This document shows, piece after piece, positions 16,638 to 27,967 of a stretch of DNA of 64,000 bases. The stretch lies in contig NZ_JAENJH010000011.1 of NCBI RefSeq assembly GCF_016595675.1, forward strand, positions 1 to 64,000, given 5' to 3'. A program made the position numbers and the translations under genes. Within the stretch, counting starts at the first letter, position 1, and each line of letters opens with the position of its first letter. The notes under the pieces are model-generated. The model saw only the letters and a program-made list of their open reading frames with translations, did not search any database and was not told where the DNA came from. The DNA comes from Prauserella cavernicola (GTDB lineage: Bacteria > Actinomycetota > Actinomycetes > Mycobacteriales > Pseudonocardiaceae).

Positions 16638-18899
16638 ATGACAGAAGCAAGCGGCAACACCGTGCACGAATCCGAGGCCGTGCTCGACAACGGCTCGTTC
16701 GGCACCCGCACGGTCCGCTTCGAGACGGGCAGGCTGGCCAAGCAGGCCGCCGGCTCGGTCGTCGCCTACCTGGACGACGAGACCATGCTGCTCTCGGCCA
16801 CCACGGCCTCGAAGCAGCCGAAGGAGCACTTCGACTTCTTCCCGCTGACGGTGGACGTCGAGGAGCGCATGTACGCCGTCGGCCGGATCCCCGGCGCGTT
16901 CTTCCGCAGGGAGGGCCGCCCGTCGACCGACGCGATCCTGACCTGCCGCCTGATCGACCGCCCGCTGCGCCCGTCGTTCGCCGACGGCCTGCGCAACGAG
17001 ATCCAGGTCGTCATCACGGTCCAGAGCCTGAACCCCGACGACCCCTACGACGTGCTCGCGATCAACGCGGCGTCGGCCTCGACCCAGATCAGCGGCCTGC
17101 CGTTCTCGGGTCCGATCGGCGGCGTGCGCGTCGCGCTGATCGAGGGCCAGTGGGTCGCGTTCCCGACCTGGTCGCAGTTGGAGAAGGCCACCTTCAACAT
17201 GGTGGTCGCCGGCCGCATCGTCGGTGACGACGTCGCGATCATGATGGTCGAGGCCGAGGGCACCGAGCACACGCTCGACCTGGTCGCCGACGGCGGCACG
17301 GCCCCGACCGAGCAGGTCGTGGCCGAGGGTCTCGCCGCCGCCAAGCCGTTCATCCGCGTGCTGTGCGAGGCGCAGCAGCGGCTCGCCGAGGCGGCCGCCA
17401 AGCCGACCGGCGACTTCCCGGTGTTCCTGCCCTTCCAGCAGGACGCGTTCGACGCCGTCGCCGCCATCGCGACCGACGACCTCACCAAGGCGCTGGCCAT
17501 CGCGGGCAAGCAGGACCGCGACAACGCGACCGACGAGGTCAAGGCCGCCGTCCTGGAGAAGGTCGGTGTCGCCGAGGGCGAGGCCTTCGAGGGTCGCGAG
17601 AAGGAGGTCGGCGCCGCCTTCCGCGCGCTGACCAAGAAGCTCATCCGCCAGCGCATCCTGCGCGACAAGGTGCGCATCGACGGCCGCGGTCTCACCGACA
17701 TCCGGCAGCTGTCCGCCGAGGTCGCCGTGATCCCGCGGGCGCACGGTTCGGCGCTGTTCGAGCGCGGCGAGACCCAGATCCTGGGTGTCACCACGCTGAA
17801 CATGCTCCGCATGGAGCAGCAGCTCGACACGCTCTCGCCGGAGACGACGAAGCGCTACCTGCACCACTACAACTTCCCGCCGTTCTCCACCGGCGAGACC
17901 GGCCGCGTCGGCTCGCCGAAGCGGCGCGAGATCGGCCACGGTGCGCTCGCCGAGCGCGCCCTGGTTCCGGTGCTGCCGAAGCGCGACGAGTTCCCCTACG
18001 CGATCCGTCAGGTGTCCGAGGCCCTCGGCTCCAACGGTTCGACGTCGATGGGTTCGGTCTGCGCCTCGACGCTGGGCCTGTACAACGCCGGTGTGCCGCT
18101 CAAGGCGCCGGTCGCGGGCATCGCGATGGGCCTGGTGTCCGACCAGGTCGACGGCAAGACCGAGTACGTCGCGCTGACCGACATCCTCGGTGCCGAGGAC
18201 GCCTTCGGCGACATGGACTTCAAGGTCGCCGGCACCAAGGAGTTCATCACCGCGCTGCAGCTGGACACCAAGCTCGACGGCATCCCGTCGGACGTGCTGG
18301 CCGGTGCGCTGGACCAGGCCAAGGACGCCCGGCTCACGATCCTCGAGGTCATCGCCGAGGCCATCGACGGCCCCGACGAGATGAGCCCGTTCGCCCCGCG
18401 CGTCACCTCGGTGAAGATCCCGGTCGACAAGATCGGCGAGGTCATCGGCCCGAAGGGCAAGATGATCAACTCGATCACCGAGGAGACCGGCGCCGACATC
18501 TCGATCGAGGACGACGGCACGATCTACGTGGGCGCGGCCGACGGCCCGTCGGCGGAGGCCGCGATCGACAAGATCAACGCCATCGCCAACCCGCAGCTGC
18601 CGAAGGTCGGCGAGCGCTTCCTGGGCACGGTCGTCAAGACGGCCGCGTTCGGCGCGTTCGTCTCGCTGCTGCCGGGCAAGGACGGCCTGGTGCACATCTC
18701 CAAGCTGGGCAACGGCAAGCGCATCGCCAAGGTCGAGGACGTCGTCAACGTCGGTGACAAGCTCCGCGTGGAGATCGCCGACATCGACAACCGCGGCAAG
18801 ATCAGCCTGGTCCTGGTCAAGGAGGACGAGGAGCAGGCCGAGGGCGGCGAGCAGGCCGAGGCCGAGGCCAAGGCTGAGGACACGGCTGACGCCAAGTAG
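16638..18899 (+). CDS. pnp: Polyribonucleotide nucleotidyltransferase (PNPase)
   Basis: PNPase degrades RNA 3' to 5' with phosphate; in actinobacteria it also polymerises tails and can act on ppGpp (GpsI). The 753-residue protein has two RNase PH domains, a helical linker, then KH ([20 protein letters not shown]) and S1 ([20 protein letters not shown]) domains, and an acidic tail. The second PH domain carries the usual [20 protein letters not shown] catalytic region. AGGAG lies 11 bases before the chosen ATG; an upstream in-frame ATG is not supported. The 230-base leader contains the rpsO-pnp hairpin and further small stems. Confidence 0.97.
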   Translation: MTEASGNTVHESEAVLDNGSFGTRTVRFETGRLAKQAAGSVVAYLDDETMLLSATTASKQPKEHFDFFPLTVDVEERMYAVGRIPGAFFRREGRPSTDAILTCRLIDRPLRPSFADGLRNEIQVVITVQSLNPDDPYDVLAINAASASTQISGLPFSGPIGGVRVALIEGQWVAFPTWSQLEKATFNMVVAGRIVGDDVAIMMVEAEGTEHTLDLVADGGTAPTEQVVAEGLAAAKPFIRVLCEAQQRLAEAAAKPTGDFPVFLPFQQDAFDAVAAIATDDLTKALAIAGKQDRDNATDEVKAAVLEKVGVAEGEAFEGREKEVGAAFRALTKKLIRQRILRDKVRIDGRGLTDIRQLSAEVAVIPRAHGSALFERGETQILGVTTLNMLRMEQQLDTLSPETTKRYLHHYNFPPFSTGETGRVGSPKRREIGHGALAERALVPVLPKRDEFPYAIRQVSEALGSNGSTSMGSVCASTLGLYNAGVPLKAPVAGIAMGLVSDQVDGKTEYVALTDILGAEDAFGDMDFKVAGTKEFITALQLDTKLDGIPSDVLAGALDQAKDARLTILEVIAEAIDGPDEMSPFAPRVTSVKIPVDKIGEVIGPKGKMINSITEETGADISIEDDGTIYVGAADGPSAEAAIDKINAIANPQLPKVGERFLGTVVKTAAFGAFVSLLPGKDGLVHISKLGNGKRIAKVEDVVNVGDKLRVEIADIDNRGKISLVLVKEDEEQAEGGEQAEAEAKAEDTADAK

Positions 18900-18930
18900 G
18901 TCCCTGAGCGGGACGACCCATCTGTGACGG

Positions 18931-18968
18931 ACGGCCCGTCTCCCGTCGGACGACGGGGGACGGGCCGT
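18931..18968 (+). terminator. Terminator after pnp
   Basis: ACGGCCCGTCTCCCGTC pairs with GACGGGGGACGGGCCGT over 17 positions (one G-T pair) around a GGAC loop, followed by TTC. Strong hairpin terminator between pnp and the peptidase gene. Confidence 0.8.
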
Positions 18969-18992
18969 TCTCCGACTGACCGGCAAAGGTTC

Positions 18993-21115
<2,123 letters not shown>

Positions 21116-21140
21116 AGGCCGTGAGGACTGTGAGAACGCA

Positions 21141-21587
21141 GTGAGAGCGCGCAACGTCGCCATTCTGCTCACCGTCGCGGTGGCGGTGTACCTGGTGCTG
21201 CTCGCGGGCCGCGCGGTCGCTCTGCTGCGCACCGGCGAGCCGATGCCGATGCTGTTCGGTGTGGCGGTGCTGATCCTGCCGTTGCTCGGCGCGTGGATGC
21301 TGGCGGCGACGTGGCGTTCCGGCAACCGGATCCAGCGCCTGGCCCGCAGGCTCGAGGCCGATGGTGAGCTACCGGACGTCTCCGGGCTGCCGCGGATGCC
21401 CTCGGGCCGGGTCGACCGCAAGGCCGCCGACTCGTGGTTCGACGAGCGCAGGGCCGAGGTCGAGGCCGAACCCGACGACTGGCGCCGCTGGTACCGGCTC
21501 GCCCACGCCTACGACATCGCGGGTGACCGGCGCCGGGCGCGCGCCACGATGCGCAAGGCCATCGAACTGGAGGCCGCCGAGCACTGA
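21141..21587 (+). CDS. Two-helix membrane protein with TPR-like tail
   Basis: A 148-residue protein of unknown function. Two transmembrane helices occupy the N-terminal half (about 5-28 and 40-58). A cytoplasmic tail follows with the segment DWRRWYRLAHAYDIAGDRRRARATMRKAI, which reads as one tetratricopeptide repeat. A membrane protein occupies the same place after dapB in mycobacteria. Start GTG 21141; no strong ribosome site. It is only 25 bases after dapB and probably in the same transcript. Confidence 0.65.
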   Translation: MRARNVAILLTVAVAVYLVLLAGRAVALLRTGEPMPMLFGVAVLILPLLGAWMLAATWRSGNRIQRLARRLEADGELPDVSGLPRMPSGRVDRKAADSWFDERRAEVEAEPDDWRRWYRLAHAYDIAGDRRRARATMRKAIELEAAEH

Positions 21588-21615
21588 GAGCGCTGAGCGC
21601 GCCGGGCCGGTACGG

Positions 21616-22137
21616 CTAGGCGTGCAGGAGGTTCGCGAACAGCGCCGGCGACGCCGCCAGCATGCTGAACCGGACGAACCGGCCCAGCAGCCCTGCTCCC
21701 ACGAACATCGCCATCTTCATGCGCATCAGCCCGGCGAGCACGCTCGTGGCCATGAAGGGTGGCAGTCCCAGCACCGCGCTGATGCCGTAGGTGCCGTTCA
21801 TCCAGTGCGGGTGCCGGTGGCAGCGCTCGCGCAGCGCTTCCAGCCACGACCGCAGCCGCTTGGTGCGCAGGTGCCAGCGGTCGCGGCGGGCCGACGGAGG
21901 TCGTTCGCGATGCAGCCTGCGGTGCAGCACCCCGGGCAGCCGGATGGTGCCGCGCGCCGCGAGGAAGTACAGCAGCTTCCCGCCGATCTGCCCGACCGCG
22001 ACCGCGGCGCCGACGGCCACCCACGGGATGCCGTTCCCGCTGGTCATGAGTCCGATGACGAAAACTTCGATACTGATGACCGGAATCACGGCGGAGCCGA
22101 ACGCGACCCCGAACGTGAGAGCCAGCCAAGCGAGCAC
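21616..22137 (-). CDS. VTT/DedA-like small membrane protein
   Basis: A 173-residue multi-pass protein with an opening helix (WLALTFGVAFGSAVIPVISIE), a central basic loop rich in Arg and His, and further helices with YGISAVLGLPPF and ARGTIRL. It resembles VTT-domain (formerly SNARE-associated) or YqaA-type proteins, some of which are membrane lipid or ion transporters. The GTG start is well set by AGGAGG six bases upstream. Convergent with the preceding gene, divergent from the GtrA-like gene. Confidence 0.6.
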   Translation of the reverse strand: MLAWLALTFGVAFGSAVIPVISIEVFVIGLMTSGNGIPWVAVGAAVAVGQIGGKLLYFLAARGTIRLPGVLHRRLHRERPPSARRDRWHLRTKRLRSWLEALRERCHRHPHWMNGTYGISAVLGLPPFMATSVLAGLMRMKMAMFVGAGLLGRFVRFSMLAASPALFANLLHA

Positions 22138-22285
22138 GAAGAGCCTCCTGAGTCAGTGACCGGTTCACGGTAACGCGATCAGGTGAGAAAACCGTGACGT
22201 TTTCGAGATTTTTCACGGAAGTGAACTCCCCGGACGATCACCTGTGCTTCAACATCCGGAAACCTGAGGGTGGCAACCTAGCGTC

Positions 22286-22807
22286 GTGGCCGCGTCCGCC
22301 GACGAGCACCCCTCCACGTCCCGTGCTGCCCAGCGGTTCGCCCGTTTCTGCGCAGCGGTGACAGCCCGTTTACCGTTCGGTCTCGCCCGGATCGTGCCGC
22401 CGACGTTCCTCGGGTTCGTGCTGATCAACAGCTTCACCTTCGGAGTCGACCTGGTGCTGCTGACGCTGCTGCACGGGGCGCTGGACGTGCCGATCGCGCT
22501 GTCGGTCTCCGTCGCCTACGCGCTGGCGTTCGGGCTGGCCTTCGTGCTCAACCGCACCGTCAATTTCCGCTCGCACGCCCCCGCGGGCCGCCAGGCGGTG
22601 CTCTACGCCATCGCCGTGGTGATCAACTACGTCGCGTTCATCCTCGGCGTGGGCGCGGGACTGACCGGGCTGGGCCTGGACTACCACCTCGCGAGGATCC
22701 TCGCGGGCGGTTGCGAGGGGCTGTTCATGTACACCGTGATGCGCTGGGTGGTGTTCGCCGAGCCCCGGCGCCCCGCAGCGGTGGCGGCCGCGCGACCCGG
22801 TCAGTAG
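22286..22807 (+). CDS. GtrA-like membrane protein
   Basis: A 173-residue protein with four predicted helices in the pattern of GtrA/DPMS3: FLGFVLINSFTFGVDLVLL, SVSVAYALAFGLAFVLNRTV with the conserved NRxxxF motif, and two more helices. GtrA proteins are thought to move or flip polyprenyl-linked sugars used in cell-wall glycans. The start is a GTG; a TAGCGT hexamer lies only one base upstream, so the promoter assignment is uncertain and the true start may be slightly downstream. Confidence 0.75.
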   Translation: MAASADEHPSTSRAAQRFARFCAAVTARLPFGLARIVPPTFLGFVLINSFTFGVDLVLLTLLHGALDVPIALSVSVAYALAFGLAFVLNRTVNFRSHAPAGRQAVLYAIAVVINYVAFILGVGAGLTGLGLDYHLARILAGGCEGLFMYTVMRWVVFAEPRRPAAVAAARPGQ

Positions 22808-22847
22808 GTCCACTCCCGGCCCGGGGGTCCCGTGCCCCTCCGCCGGG

Positions 22848-23408
22848 TCAGCCGTCCAGCTCGAGGTCGAGACCGCCGGTGAGGCGCAGCTCCTTGACCG
22901 TGCGCTCGCCGGTGTCGAGCGTGCGCACGGTGCCGTCGGGCTGCCAGCCCGCGCGCCGGAAGAACGACAGCGACGCCGGGTCCGCCTGCGCGACCCAGGT
23001 GATGCCGCGCTCGGCGCCGCGTTCGCGCAGGCCGGCCGCGGCACCGGCGAGCAGGCGCCCGCCGTGACCCCTGCGGCCCCAGCGCGGCTCCACGAGCACG
23101 GTCGCGATCAGGCCCGTGCGATCCGCGTCGGCGGGCAGGGAGCCGTCGGCGGCGGCGACCTCCTCACCGGGCGCCTGTCCCGCCACGCAGAAGCCGACGG
23201 TGAACTCGCCCTCGAGGGCGAGGTAGACGTCGGTGGCCGGGTGTTCGACGGCCTCGCGCCAGTGCTGGGCCAGCTCGGCCTCGTCGAGCGCGTCGAGAGC
23301 CGCGGCGCCGAGAAGTTCCGCGTAGGCCGCGCGCCAGGTGACCTGCTGGATCCGCGCGATCTCGGTGGCGTCGGCGACAGTGGCGAGGTGGACCGCGGCG
23401 GTGCTCAT
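22848..23408 (-). CDS. GNAT-family N-acetyltransferase
   Basis: A 186-residue acetyltransferase with the acetyl-CoA pyrophosphate-binding motif A VEPRWGRRGHGGRLLAG and a following helix, then a SLSFFRRAGW segment typical of motif B. The substrate cannot be told. ATG start with TAGCGT six bases upstream (23415-23420), a textbook leaderless arrangement. Convergent with the GtrA-like gene. Confidence 0.8.
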   Translation of the reverse strand: MSTAAVHLATVADATEIARIQQVTWRAAYAELLGAAALDALDEAELAQHWREAVEHPATDVYLALEGEFTVGFCVAGQAPGEEVAAADGSLPADADRTGLIATVLVEPRWGRRGHGGRLLAGAAAGLRERGAERGITWVAQADPASLSFFRRAGWQPDGTVRTLDTGERTVKELRLTGGLDLELDG

Positions 23409-23488
23409 ACGCGCACGCTACTGAAGCCGGATGCCCCGCCGGAAAACCGGTGTCGCCGACGGACCGCGGGTCCTTATGGTCGCCGATC

Positions 23489-24268
23489 ATGAACGACACG
23501 CACGCCCCACCGCGCCTGACCAGGCTCACGTTCCACGGCCCGCTCTCCGACGACCGGGCCGGCAGGATGATCCGCAGGCTCGCCGATCGGCCCGGCCCGT
23601 TCTCGGTGCTCGACCTCGGCTGCGGGTGGGGAGAGTTCATGCTGCGCCTGCTCGAGGCGGCTCCCGGCTCCACGGGCGTCGGAGTCGACGTCAACGAGGT
23701 GGACCTCGCTCGCGGGCGCGCCAACGCCGAGGCCAGGGGCCTGGCCGAGCGCGTCCGCTTCGTTCAGGAGTCCGCCGCCGACGTCGTCTCCGGTCCCGCC
23801 ACCGGCCGCGCCGATGTCGTGCTGTGTTTCGGCGCCAGCCACGCGCTCAGCGACGCGCCGCCGCCCGAGCACGTCCCGGCCGCGCTGCGGGCGCTGCGCG
23901 GCCTGGTGCGGCCTGGCGGCCGCGTGCTGCTCGGGGAGAGCTTCTGGCAGCGCCCGCCCACGGGTGACGAGCTGTCGGCGATGTGGCCGGAGGCCTCCGC
24001 CGCCGAGTTCACCGACCTGGCGGGTCTCGTCGACCTCGCCGTCGCGGAGGGTCTCCGTCCCGAGTGGATCGAGACCGCGAGCCGGGACGAGTGGGAGCAG
24101 TTCGAGTCCGGCTACCAGGCCGATGTCGAGGAGTGGCTCGCCGCCAATGCCGGGCATCCGCTGGCCGGGCAGACCCGGGAGCGGGTGGACCGGCACCGCC
24201 GGAGGTGGCTGCGGGGCTATCGCGATGTCCTGGGCCTGGCCTATCTGACACTGGTGCCGGTGGCCTGA
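23489..24268 (+). CDS. SAM-dependent methyltransferase (class I)
   Basis: A 259-residue class I methyltransferase with motif I VLDLGCGWGEF, an acidic motif II (VGVDVNEVDL), motif IV ADVVLCFGASHALSD and a post-IV RPGGRVLLGESFW. The layout is that of small-molecule methyltransferases. The C-terminal third holds a helical region with a DEWEQFESGYQADVEEWL segment. The start was taken at ATG 23489, eight bases after TATGGT, rather than the in-frame GTG 23450 that crosses the promoter. Function beyond methyl transfer is unknown. Confidence 0.75.
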   Translation: MNDTHAPPRLTRLTFHGPLSDDRAGRMIRRLADRPGPFSVLDLGCGWGEFMLRLLEAAPGSTGVGVDVNEVDLARGRANAEARGLAERVRFVQESAADVVSGPATGRADVVLCFGASHALSDAPPPEHVPAALRALRGLVRPGGRVLLGESFWQRPPTGDELSAMWPEASAAEFTDLAGLVDLAVAEGLRPEWIETASRDEWEQFESGYQADVEEWLAANAGHPLAGQTRERVDRHRRRWLRGYRDVLGLAYLTLVPVA

Positions 24269-24321
24269 GCTCCGGCGGCTCGCCGGGAAAGTGTCGGAGG
24301 GTCCTGGCAGCATGGCCGACC

Positions 24322-25533
24322 GTGAGAACCATGAGCTTGCCCGTGGCGCGCCGCACGGCGCTCGCCGCGCAGGGATTCGCCGATCCGCGCCCGCGGGGAG
24401 CGCCGACCAGACGGCATCTGCAGCGCGTGCTGTCGCGCGTGCGGCTCATCCAGCTCGACTCGGTGAACGTCGCCGTCCGGGCCCACTACGCGCCGCTGTT
24501 CGCCCGGCTCGGCGCCTACGAGCCCGCGTTGATCGACGACGCGGCCTGGTCCGACACCGCCAGGAAGCCCAGGATGCTCGTGGAGTACTGGGCGCACGAG
24601 GCGAGCCTGGTGCCGGTGGACGACTGGCCGCTGCTGCAGTCCGGTGCCAAACGGCAGGGCTGGTGGCGGCACTACGGCGCGCTCGCCGAGCAGTCGCCGT
24701 CGCTGGTCGACGACGTGCTCGCGGTGGTCAAGGAGCTCGGTCCGGTGGGCGCGGGCGCCATCGAGAAGGAAGTGGCGGGCGCCTCGCGGCGGGCTCCCGG
24801 GGCGTGGTGGGAGCGCTCGGAGGTCAAGCGGATCTGCGAGTGGCTCTTCGGGATGGGGCAGCTCACCACGGGCACACGGCGCGGGTTCGAACGGCTCTAC
24901 GACCTCACCGAACGGGTGCTGCCCGCCGAGGTACTGGCACGCCGGGTCGACGCCGACGAGGGTGCCCGGCGACTCGTGGCCAACTCGGCGACCGCGCTCG
25001 GGGTGGCCACGGAGACCGACCTGCGCGACTACTACCGGCTGGGCCCGCAGGTGTGCAGGCAGGCCGTGGAGGAGCTGGTCGAGGAGGGCACGCTCGAACC
25101 GGTGCGCGTGGCGACGTGGAAGCAGCGGGCCTACCGGCACCGCGACGCGAGCACGCCGAGGGCCGTGAGCGGGCGCGCGCTGCTGTGCCCGTTCGACCCG
25201 CTGATCTGGGAGCGTGCCCGCACGGAGCGGCTGTTCGGCTTCCGGTACCGCATCGAGATCTACGTGCCCGAGCCGCAGCGCGTGCACGGGTACTACGTGT
25301 TCCCGTTCCTGCTCGACGGCGAGCTCGTGGCCAGGGTGGACCTCAAGTCCGACCGGGCGGCCGGGGTGCTGCGCGCGCAGGGCGCGTTCGCCGAACCGGG
25401 CGCCGACCACGGCCGCGTCGCCGAGGACCTGGCCGCGGAACTCGGGCACATGGCGAGCTGGCTGGGCCTCGACGGTGTCGCCGTGGGGGAGCGGGGCGAC
25501 CTCGCGCCCGCACTGCGCGAGGCGGCGGGCTGA
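24322..25533 (+). CDS. AlkZ/YcaQ-like DNA glycosylase (winged-helix family)
   Basis: A 403-residue member of the family that includes AlkZ (protects Streptomyces from azinomycin crosslinks) and E. coli YcaQ (interstrand-crosslink glycosylase). The catalytic loop motif QLDSVNV is present near residue 45, and WAHEASLVP matches another conserved segment. The C-terminal half carries the tandem winged helices and a CPFDPLIWERARTERLFGF-type motif. Start GTG 24322 (CAGCAT eight bases upstream) or ATG 24331. No antibiotic genes are adjacent, so a housekeeping crosslink-repair role is more likely than self-resistance. Confidence 0.8.
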   Translation: MRTMSLPVARRTALAAQGFADPRPRGAPTRRHLQRVLSRVRLIQLDSVNVAVRAHYAPLFARLGAYEPALIDDAAWSDTARKPRMLVEYWAHEASLVPVDDWPLLQSGAKRQGWWRHYGALAEQSPSLVDDVLAVVKELGPVGAGAIEKEVAGASRRAPGAWWERSEVKRICEWLFGMGQLTTGTRRGFERLYDLTERVLPAEVLARRVDADEGARRLVANSATALGVATETDLRDYYRLGPQVCRQAVEELVEEGTLEPVRVATWKQRAYRHRDASTPRAVSGRALLCPFDPLIWERARTERLFGFRYRIEIYVPEPQRVHGYYVFPFLLDGELVARVDLKSDRAAGVLRAQGAFAEPGADHGRVAEDLAAELGHMASWLGLDGVAVGERGDLAPALREAAG

Positions 25534-25553
25534 CGCCACCACTGCCGGCAAGG

Positions 25554-25592
25554 CCGGAGCCGGGGTGCTCGCGACGGGCACCCCGGCTCCGG
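25554..25592. terminator. Bidirectional terminator, AlkZ-like/DUF4097
   Basis: CCGGAGCCGGGGTGC and GCACCCCGGCTCCGG form a perfect 15-base stem with a 9-base loop between two convergent genes. Confidence 0.75.
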
Positions 25593-25597
25593 TGACG

Positions 25598-25627
25598 GGG
25601 AGCAGGACCGGGCGTGGCCCTGCTCCC
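25598..25627. terminator. Second hairpin in tandem
   Basis: GGGAGCAGG and CCTGCTCCC form a 9-base stem six bases after the first terminator. It is the stem first met by transcription coming from the minus-strand gene. Confidence 0.5.
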
Positions 25628-25647
25628 TCCCCCTCACGTTCCGGCGT

Positions 25648-26556
25648 TCAGCTCGCCGCTTTGACGATCACGGCGTCTCCGGAGCCCGTCCGGGCCCGGA
25701 CCGTCAGCGGCACGGCACCCGCGGGCGGTGCGTCGGCGACGTCGAGTTCGCTCGACACCCTGCCCGCCCCCGAGGACAGGTCGATCTCGGCCGCGACCCC
25801 GTCGTGGATCCCGATGCGGATGTCGCCCGACCCCGTGATCGCCTCGATCGAGCCGCCCGCGGCGTCGGCCACCGACAGGTCGCCGCTGCTGGTGCGGATC
25901 AGCACCTCGCCGGCGACCTCGCCGAGCCACACGTCGCCCGTGCCCGTGGCCACGGTGGCCGAACCCGGCACCGAGGACGCCTCGACGTCACCACTGCCCG
26001 AGCGCAGTTGCAGGCCGGCGGGCAGCGGCCCGAGCTTCACGGCCCCGCTGCCGGTCCGGACGGTCGCCGCTCCCTCGGCGCCCTCCAGGCTCACCGCGCC
26101 CGAGCCGGTGGACAGGTCCACGCGGCCCGCCGTGCCGGTCACCGTGACGTCGGCCGTGCCCCCGCGCACCGTGAGCTCCGAGCCGGCGGGCGCGTGCACG
26201 GTCACGGCGAGCGGTGTGTTGCGCAACGGCAGCGGCTTGGGCCCCTTCACGACCAGCCGGTTGCCGGTCAGCTCGATCCGGCTCTGCTCGACGGCGTCGG
26301 AGGGCGAGCCGGAGAAGTCGGTGCCGAACTGGCCGCCGAAGCGCTCGCCGACCCAGTTCAGCAGGCTCGACACACCCTCGGTCCACGGTGCCTGCGCCGA
26401 CGGCTCGTGCCGGACCTCGACGAGCGTCTCGCCGTCGCCGAGCCGGATGTCGACGCGGCCCACGCTCACGTCCACGTCCAGCTCCAGCGGCCCCTCGGCG
26501 TCGAAGTTCTGGGTGCGCACCAGTTCCTCGGGCGCGTCCTGTGGCTGCTCGGTCAT
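25648..26556 (-). CDS. DUF4097 beta-strand repeat protein
   Basis: A 302-residue acidic protein built from repeated short beta strands (GRVDLSTGSGAVSLEGAEG, AATVRTGSGAVKLGPL, and so on), the right-handed beta-helix-like pattern of DUF4097/DUF4098 (LiaG-like) proteins. There is no signal peptide, so it is probably cytoplasmic. In Firmicutes relatives take part in envelope-stress operons; no role is known in actinobacteria. The ATG at 26556 lies six bases after GGAAGG. A GTG six bases upstream overlaps the stop of the ribbon-helix-helix gene (GTGA), so the two genes are coupled. Confidence 0.75.
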   Translation of the reverse strand: MTEQPQDAPEELVRTQNFDAEGPLELDVDVSVGRVDIRLGDGETLVEVRHEPSAQAPWTEGVSSLLNWVGERFGGQFGTDFSGSPSDAVEQSRIELTGNRLVVKGPKPLPLRNTPLAVTVHAPAGSELTVRGGTADVTVTGTAGRVDLSTGSGAVSLEGAEGAATVRTGSGAVKLGPLPAGLQLRSGSGDVEASSVPGSATVATGTGDVWLGEVAGEVLIRTSSGDLSVADAAGGSIEAITGSGDIRIGIHDGVAAEIDLSSGAGRVSSELDVADAPPAGAVPLTVRARTGSGDAVIVKAAS

Positions 26557-26558
26557 GA

Positions 26559-27083
26559 TCACCCTTCCACCCAGCCGTGCAGATGCGACCGGTTGCCGCC
26601 GCGCGGCTTCGGTCCTCCCCAGTGCTGGTGCTGCTGAGCGCCCTGCAGAGCGCCCTGGACGGCTTGCGAGACGAACGTGTTCAGCGAGACCCCCTGCGCC
26701 GCGGCCTGCTGCTCGGCCTGCGACTTGATCTGCTCGAACAGTCGCAGCGTGATCCGGCTGATGTCACCCGCGTCGGCGGGCGGCGGCGGAGGCGGCGGTG
26801 GCGGAGGGGCCGCCGAGGACGGGCCGGTAGCGGGCTCCGTCTCGCCCCCGGTGACCACCACGCGCACGTCGCGGCCGTCGAGCCTGACCTCCACCACCTG
26901 GTCCGGCAGGTTGGCGGTGACCTCGGCGGCGAGGTCGGCCAGTGCGTTCATCAGTGTCAGGCGGGCGGCGGGTTCGAGCGCCGCCGACAGCACGGCGGCG
27001 GCGCGCTGCGTCTGCTCGTCGCCCGCGGAGGCCGCGGTGCCGAGGTCCTCCCGCAGTCTGTTGAGATACGGCGTCAAGTCCAT
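26559..27083 (-). CDS. Ribbon-helix-helix protein, probable repressor
   Basis: A 174-residue protein in three parts. There is an N-terminal helical domain (1-60) and a short strand-rich segment, then a poly-proline linker (93-102). A C-terminal ribbon-helix-helix/HicB-type domain follows (about 107-150: ISRITLRLFEQIKSQAEQQA then GVSLNTFVSQAVQGAL) and a Gln/His/Gly tail. RHH proteins bind DNA as dimers on direct repeats. The promoter carries four such repeats (27083-27145), so autoregulation is likely. It is coupled to the DUF4097 gene downstream. This is not a classic toxin-antitoxin pair, since the partner is not a small toxin. Confidence 0.7.
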   Translation of the reverse strand: MDLTPYLNRLREDLGTAASAGDEQTQRAAAVLSAALEPAARLTLMNALADLAAEVTANLPDQVVEVRLDGRDVRVVVTGGETEPATGPSSAAPPPPPPPPPPADAGDISRITLRLFEQIKSQAEQQAAAQGVSLNTFVSQAVQGALQGAQQHQHWGGPKPRGGNRSHLHGWVEG

Positions 27084-27146
27084 GACGCCACTATGACGTC
27101 ACTTCTGACATCACGCAACCATCGTTCTGGCGTCGGTGACGTCACC
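27083..27146 (-). promoter_or_regulatory. Promoter with four TGACGTCAC-type boxes
   Basis: Boxes TGACGCCAC (27083-27091), TGACGTCAC (27094-27102), TGACATCAC (27106-27114) and TGACGTCAC (27137-27145, inside the palindrome GGTGACGTCACC) start at steps of 11, 12 and 31 bases, close to whole helical turns. On the minus strand -35 TTGCGT (27118-27113), a 17-base spacer and -10 CATAGT (27095-27090) lie six bases before the RHH gene's ATG. The boxes cover -35 to +1, as expected for a repressor site. Confidence 0.6.
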
Positions 27147-27211
27147 CCCGGGATCGTCGGGTGCGGGCGTTACGCTGCCCCCCGGAGTCAGCGAGGTGGA
27201 GGGAGTCGGAC

Positions 27212-27964
27212 GTGGCCGAGACGGTGTCACCCACGGTGAGGTTGATCGCGAAGACGGAGTTCTTCCCGCCGGAGGACGTGCCGTGGACGACGGACGCCGA
27301 CGGGGGTCAGGCGCTCGCGGAGTTCGCGGGCCGGGCGTGCTACCAGTCGTGGAAGAAGCCGAATCCGAAGACCGCGACCAACGCCGGCTACATCGACCAC
27401 ATCATCGAGGTGGGCCACCTCTCGGTGCTCGAGCACGGCTCGGTGAGCTTCTACATCACCGGGATCTCGCGCTCGCTCACCCATGAGCTGATCCGGCACC
27501 GGCACTTCTCGTACTCGCAGCTGTCGCAGCGGTACGTGCCCGAGCGGGACGCGGCGTTCGTCGAGCCCGACGTCATCGCCGAGGATCCCGAGCTGCACGA
27601 GAAGTTCCTCGCCGCGGCACAGGCCAGTGTGGACGCCTACACCGACCTGCTCGCCGGGCTGGAGCGGAAGTTCGACGACGCGCCGAGCGCCACGCTGCGC
27701 CGCAAGCAGGCCCGCCAGGCCGCGCGCGCGATCCTGCCCAACGCCACCGAGACCCGCATCGTGGTCACCGGCAACTACCGTGCCTGGCGGCACTTCATCG
27801 CCATGCGCGCCACTGAGCACGCCGACGTGGAGATCCGCGCTCTCGCCGTGGAATGCCTGCGGCAGCTGCAGAAGGCGGCGGAGAACGTGTTCGCCGACTT
27901 CACGATCTCGACGCTGCCCGACGGCACCGAGGTCGCGTCCAGCCCGAAGGTTCTCGAGGGCTGA
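27212..27964 (+). CDS. thyX: FAD-dependent thymidylate synthase ThyX
   Basis: ThyX makes dTMP from dUMP using methylene-tetrahydrofolate, NADPH and FAD. The 250-residue protein has the signature RHRxxSxxxxSxR at 95-107 ([13 protein letters not shown]), the EHGSVSFYI strand and the C-terminal [20 protein letters not shown] region. The GTG 27212 follows GGAGGGAG. An ACT-domain gene starts four bases after its stop. thyX upstream of dapA is the same order as in mycobacteria. Confidence 0.96.
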   Translation: MAETVSPTVRLIAKTEFFPPEDVPWTTDADGGQALAEFAGRACYQSWKKPNPKTATNAGYIDHIIEVGHLSVLEHGSVSFYITGISRSLTHELIRHRHFSYSQLSQRYVPERDAAFVEPDVIAEDPELHEKFLAAAQASVDAYTDLLAGLERKFDDAPSATLRRKQARQAARAILPNATETRIVVTGNYRAWRHFIAMRATEHADVEIRALAVECLRQLQKAAENVFADFTISTLPDGTEVASSPKVLEG

Positions 27965-27967
27965 CGC

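Noticed and set aside
18924-18992. Earlier GTG start for the M16 peptidase
   Set aside because: Those codons form the pnp terminator hairpin; ATG 18993 behind AAAGG is a better start.
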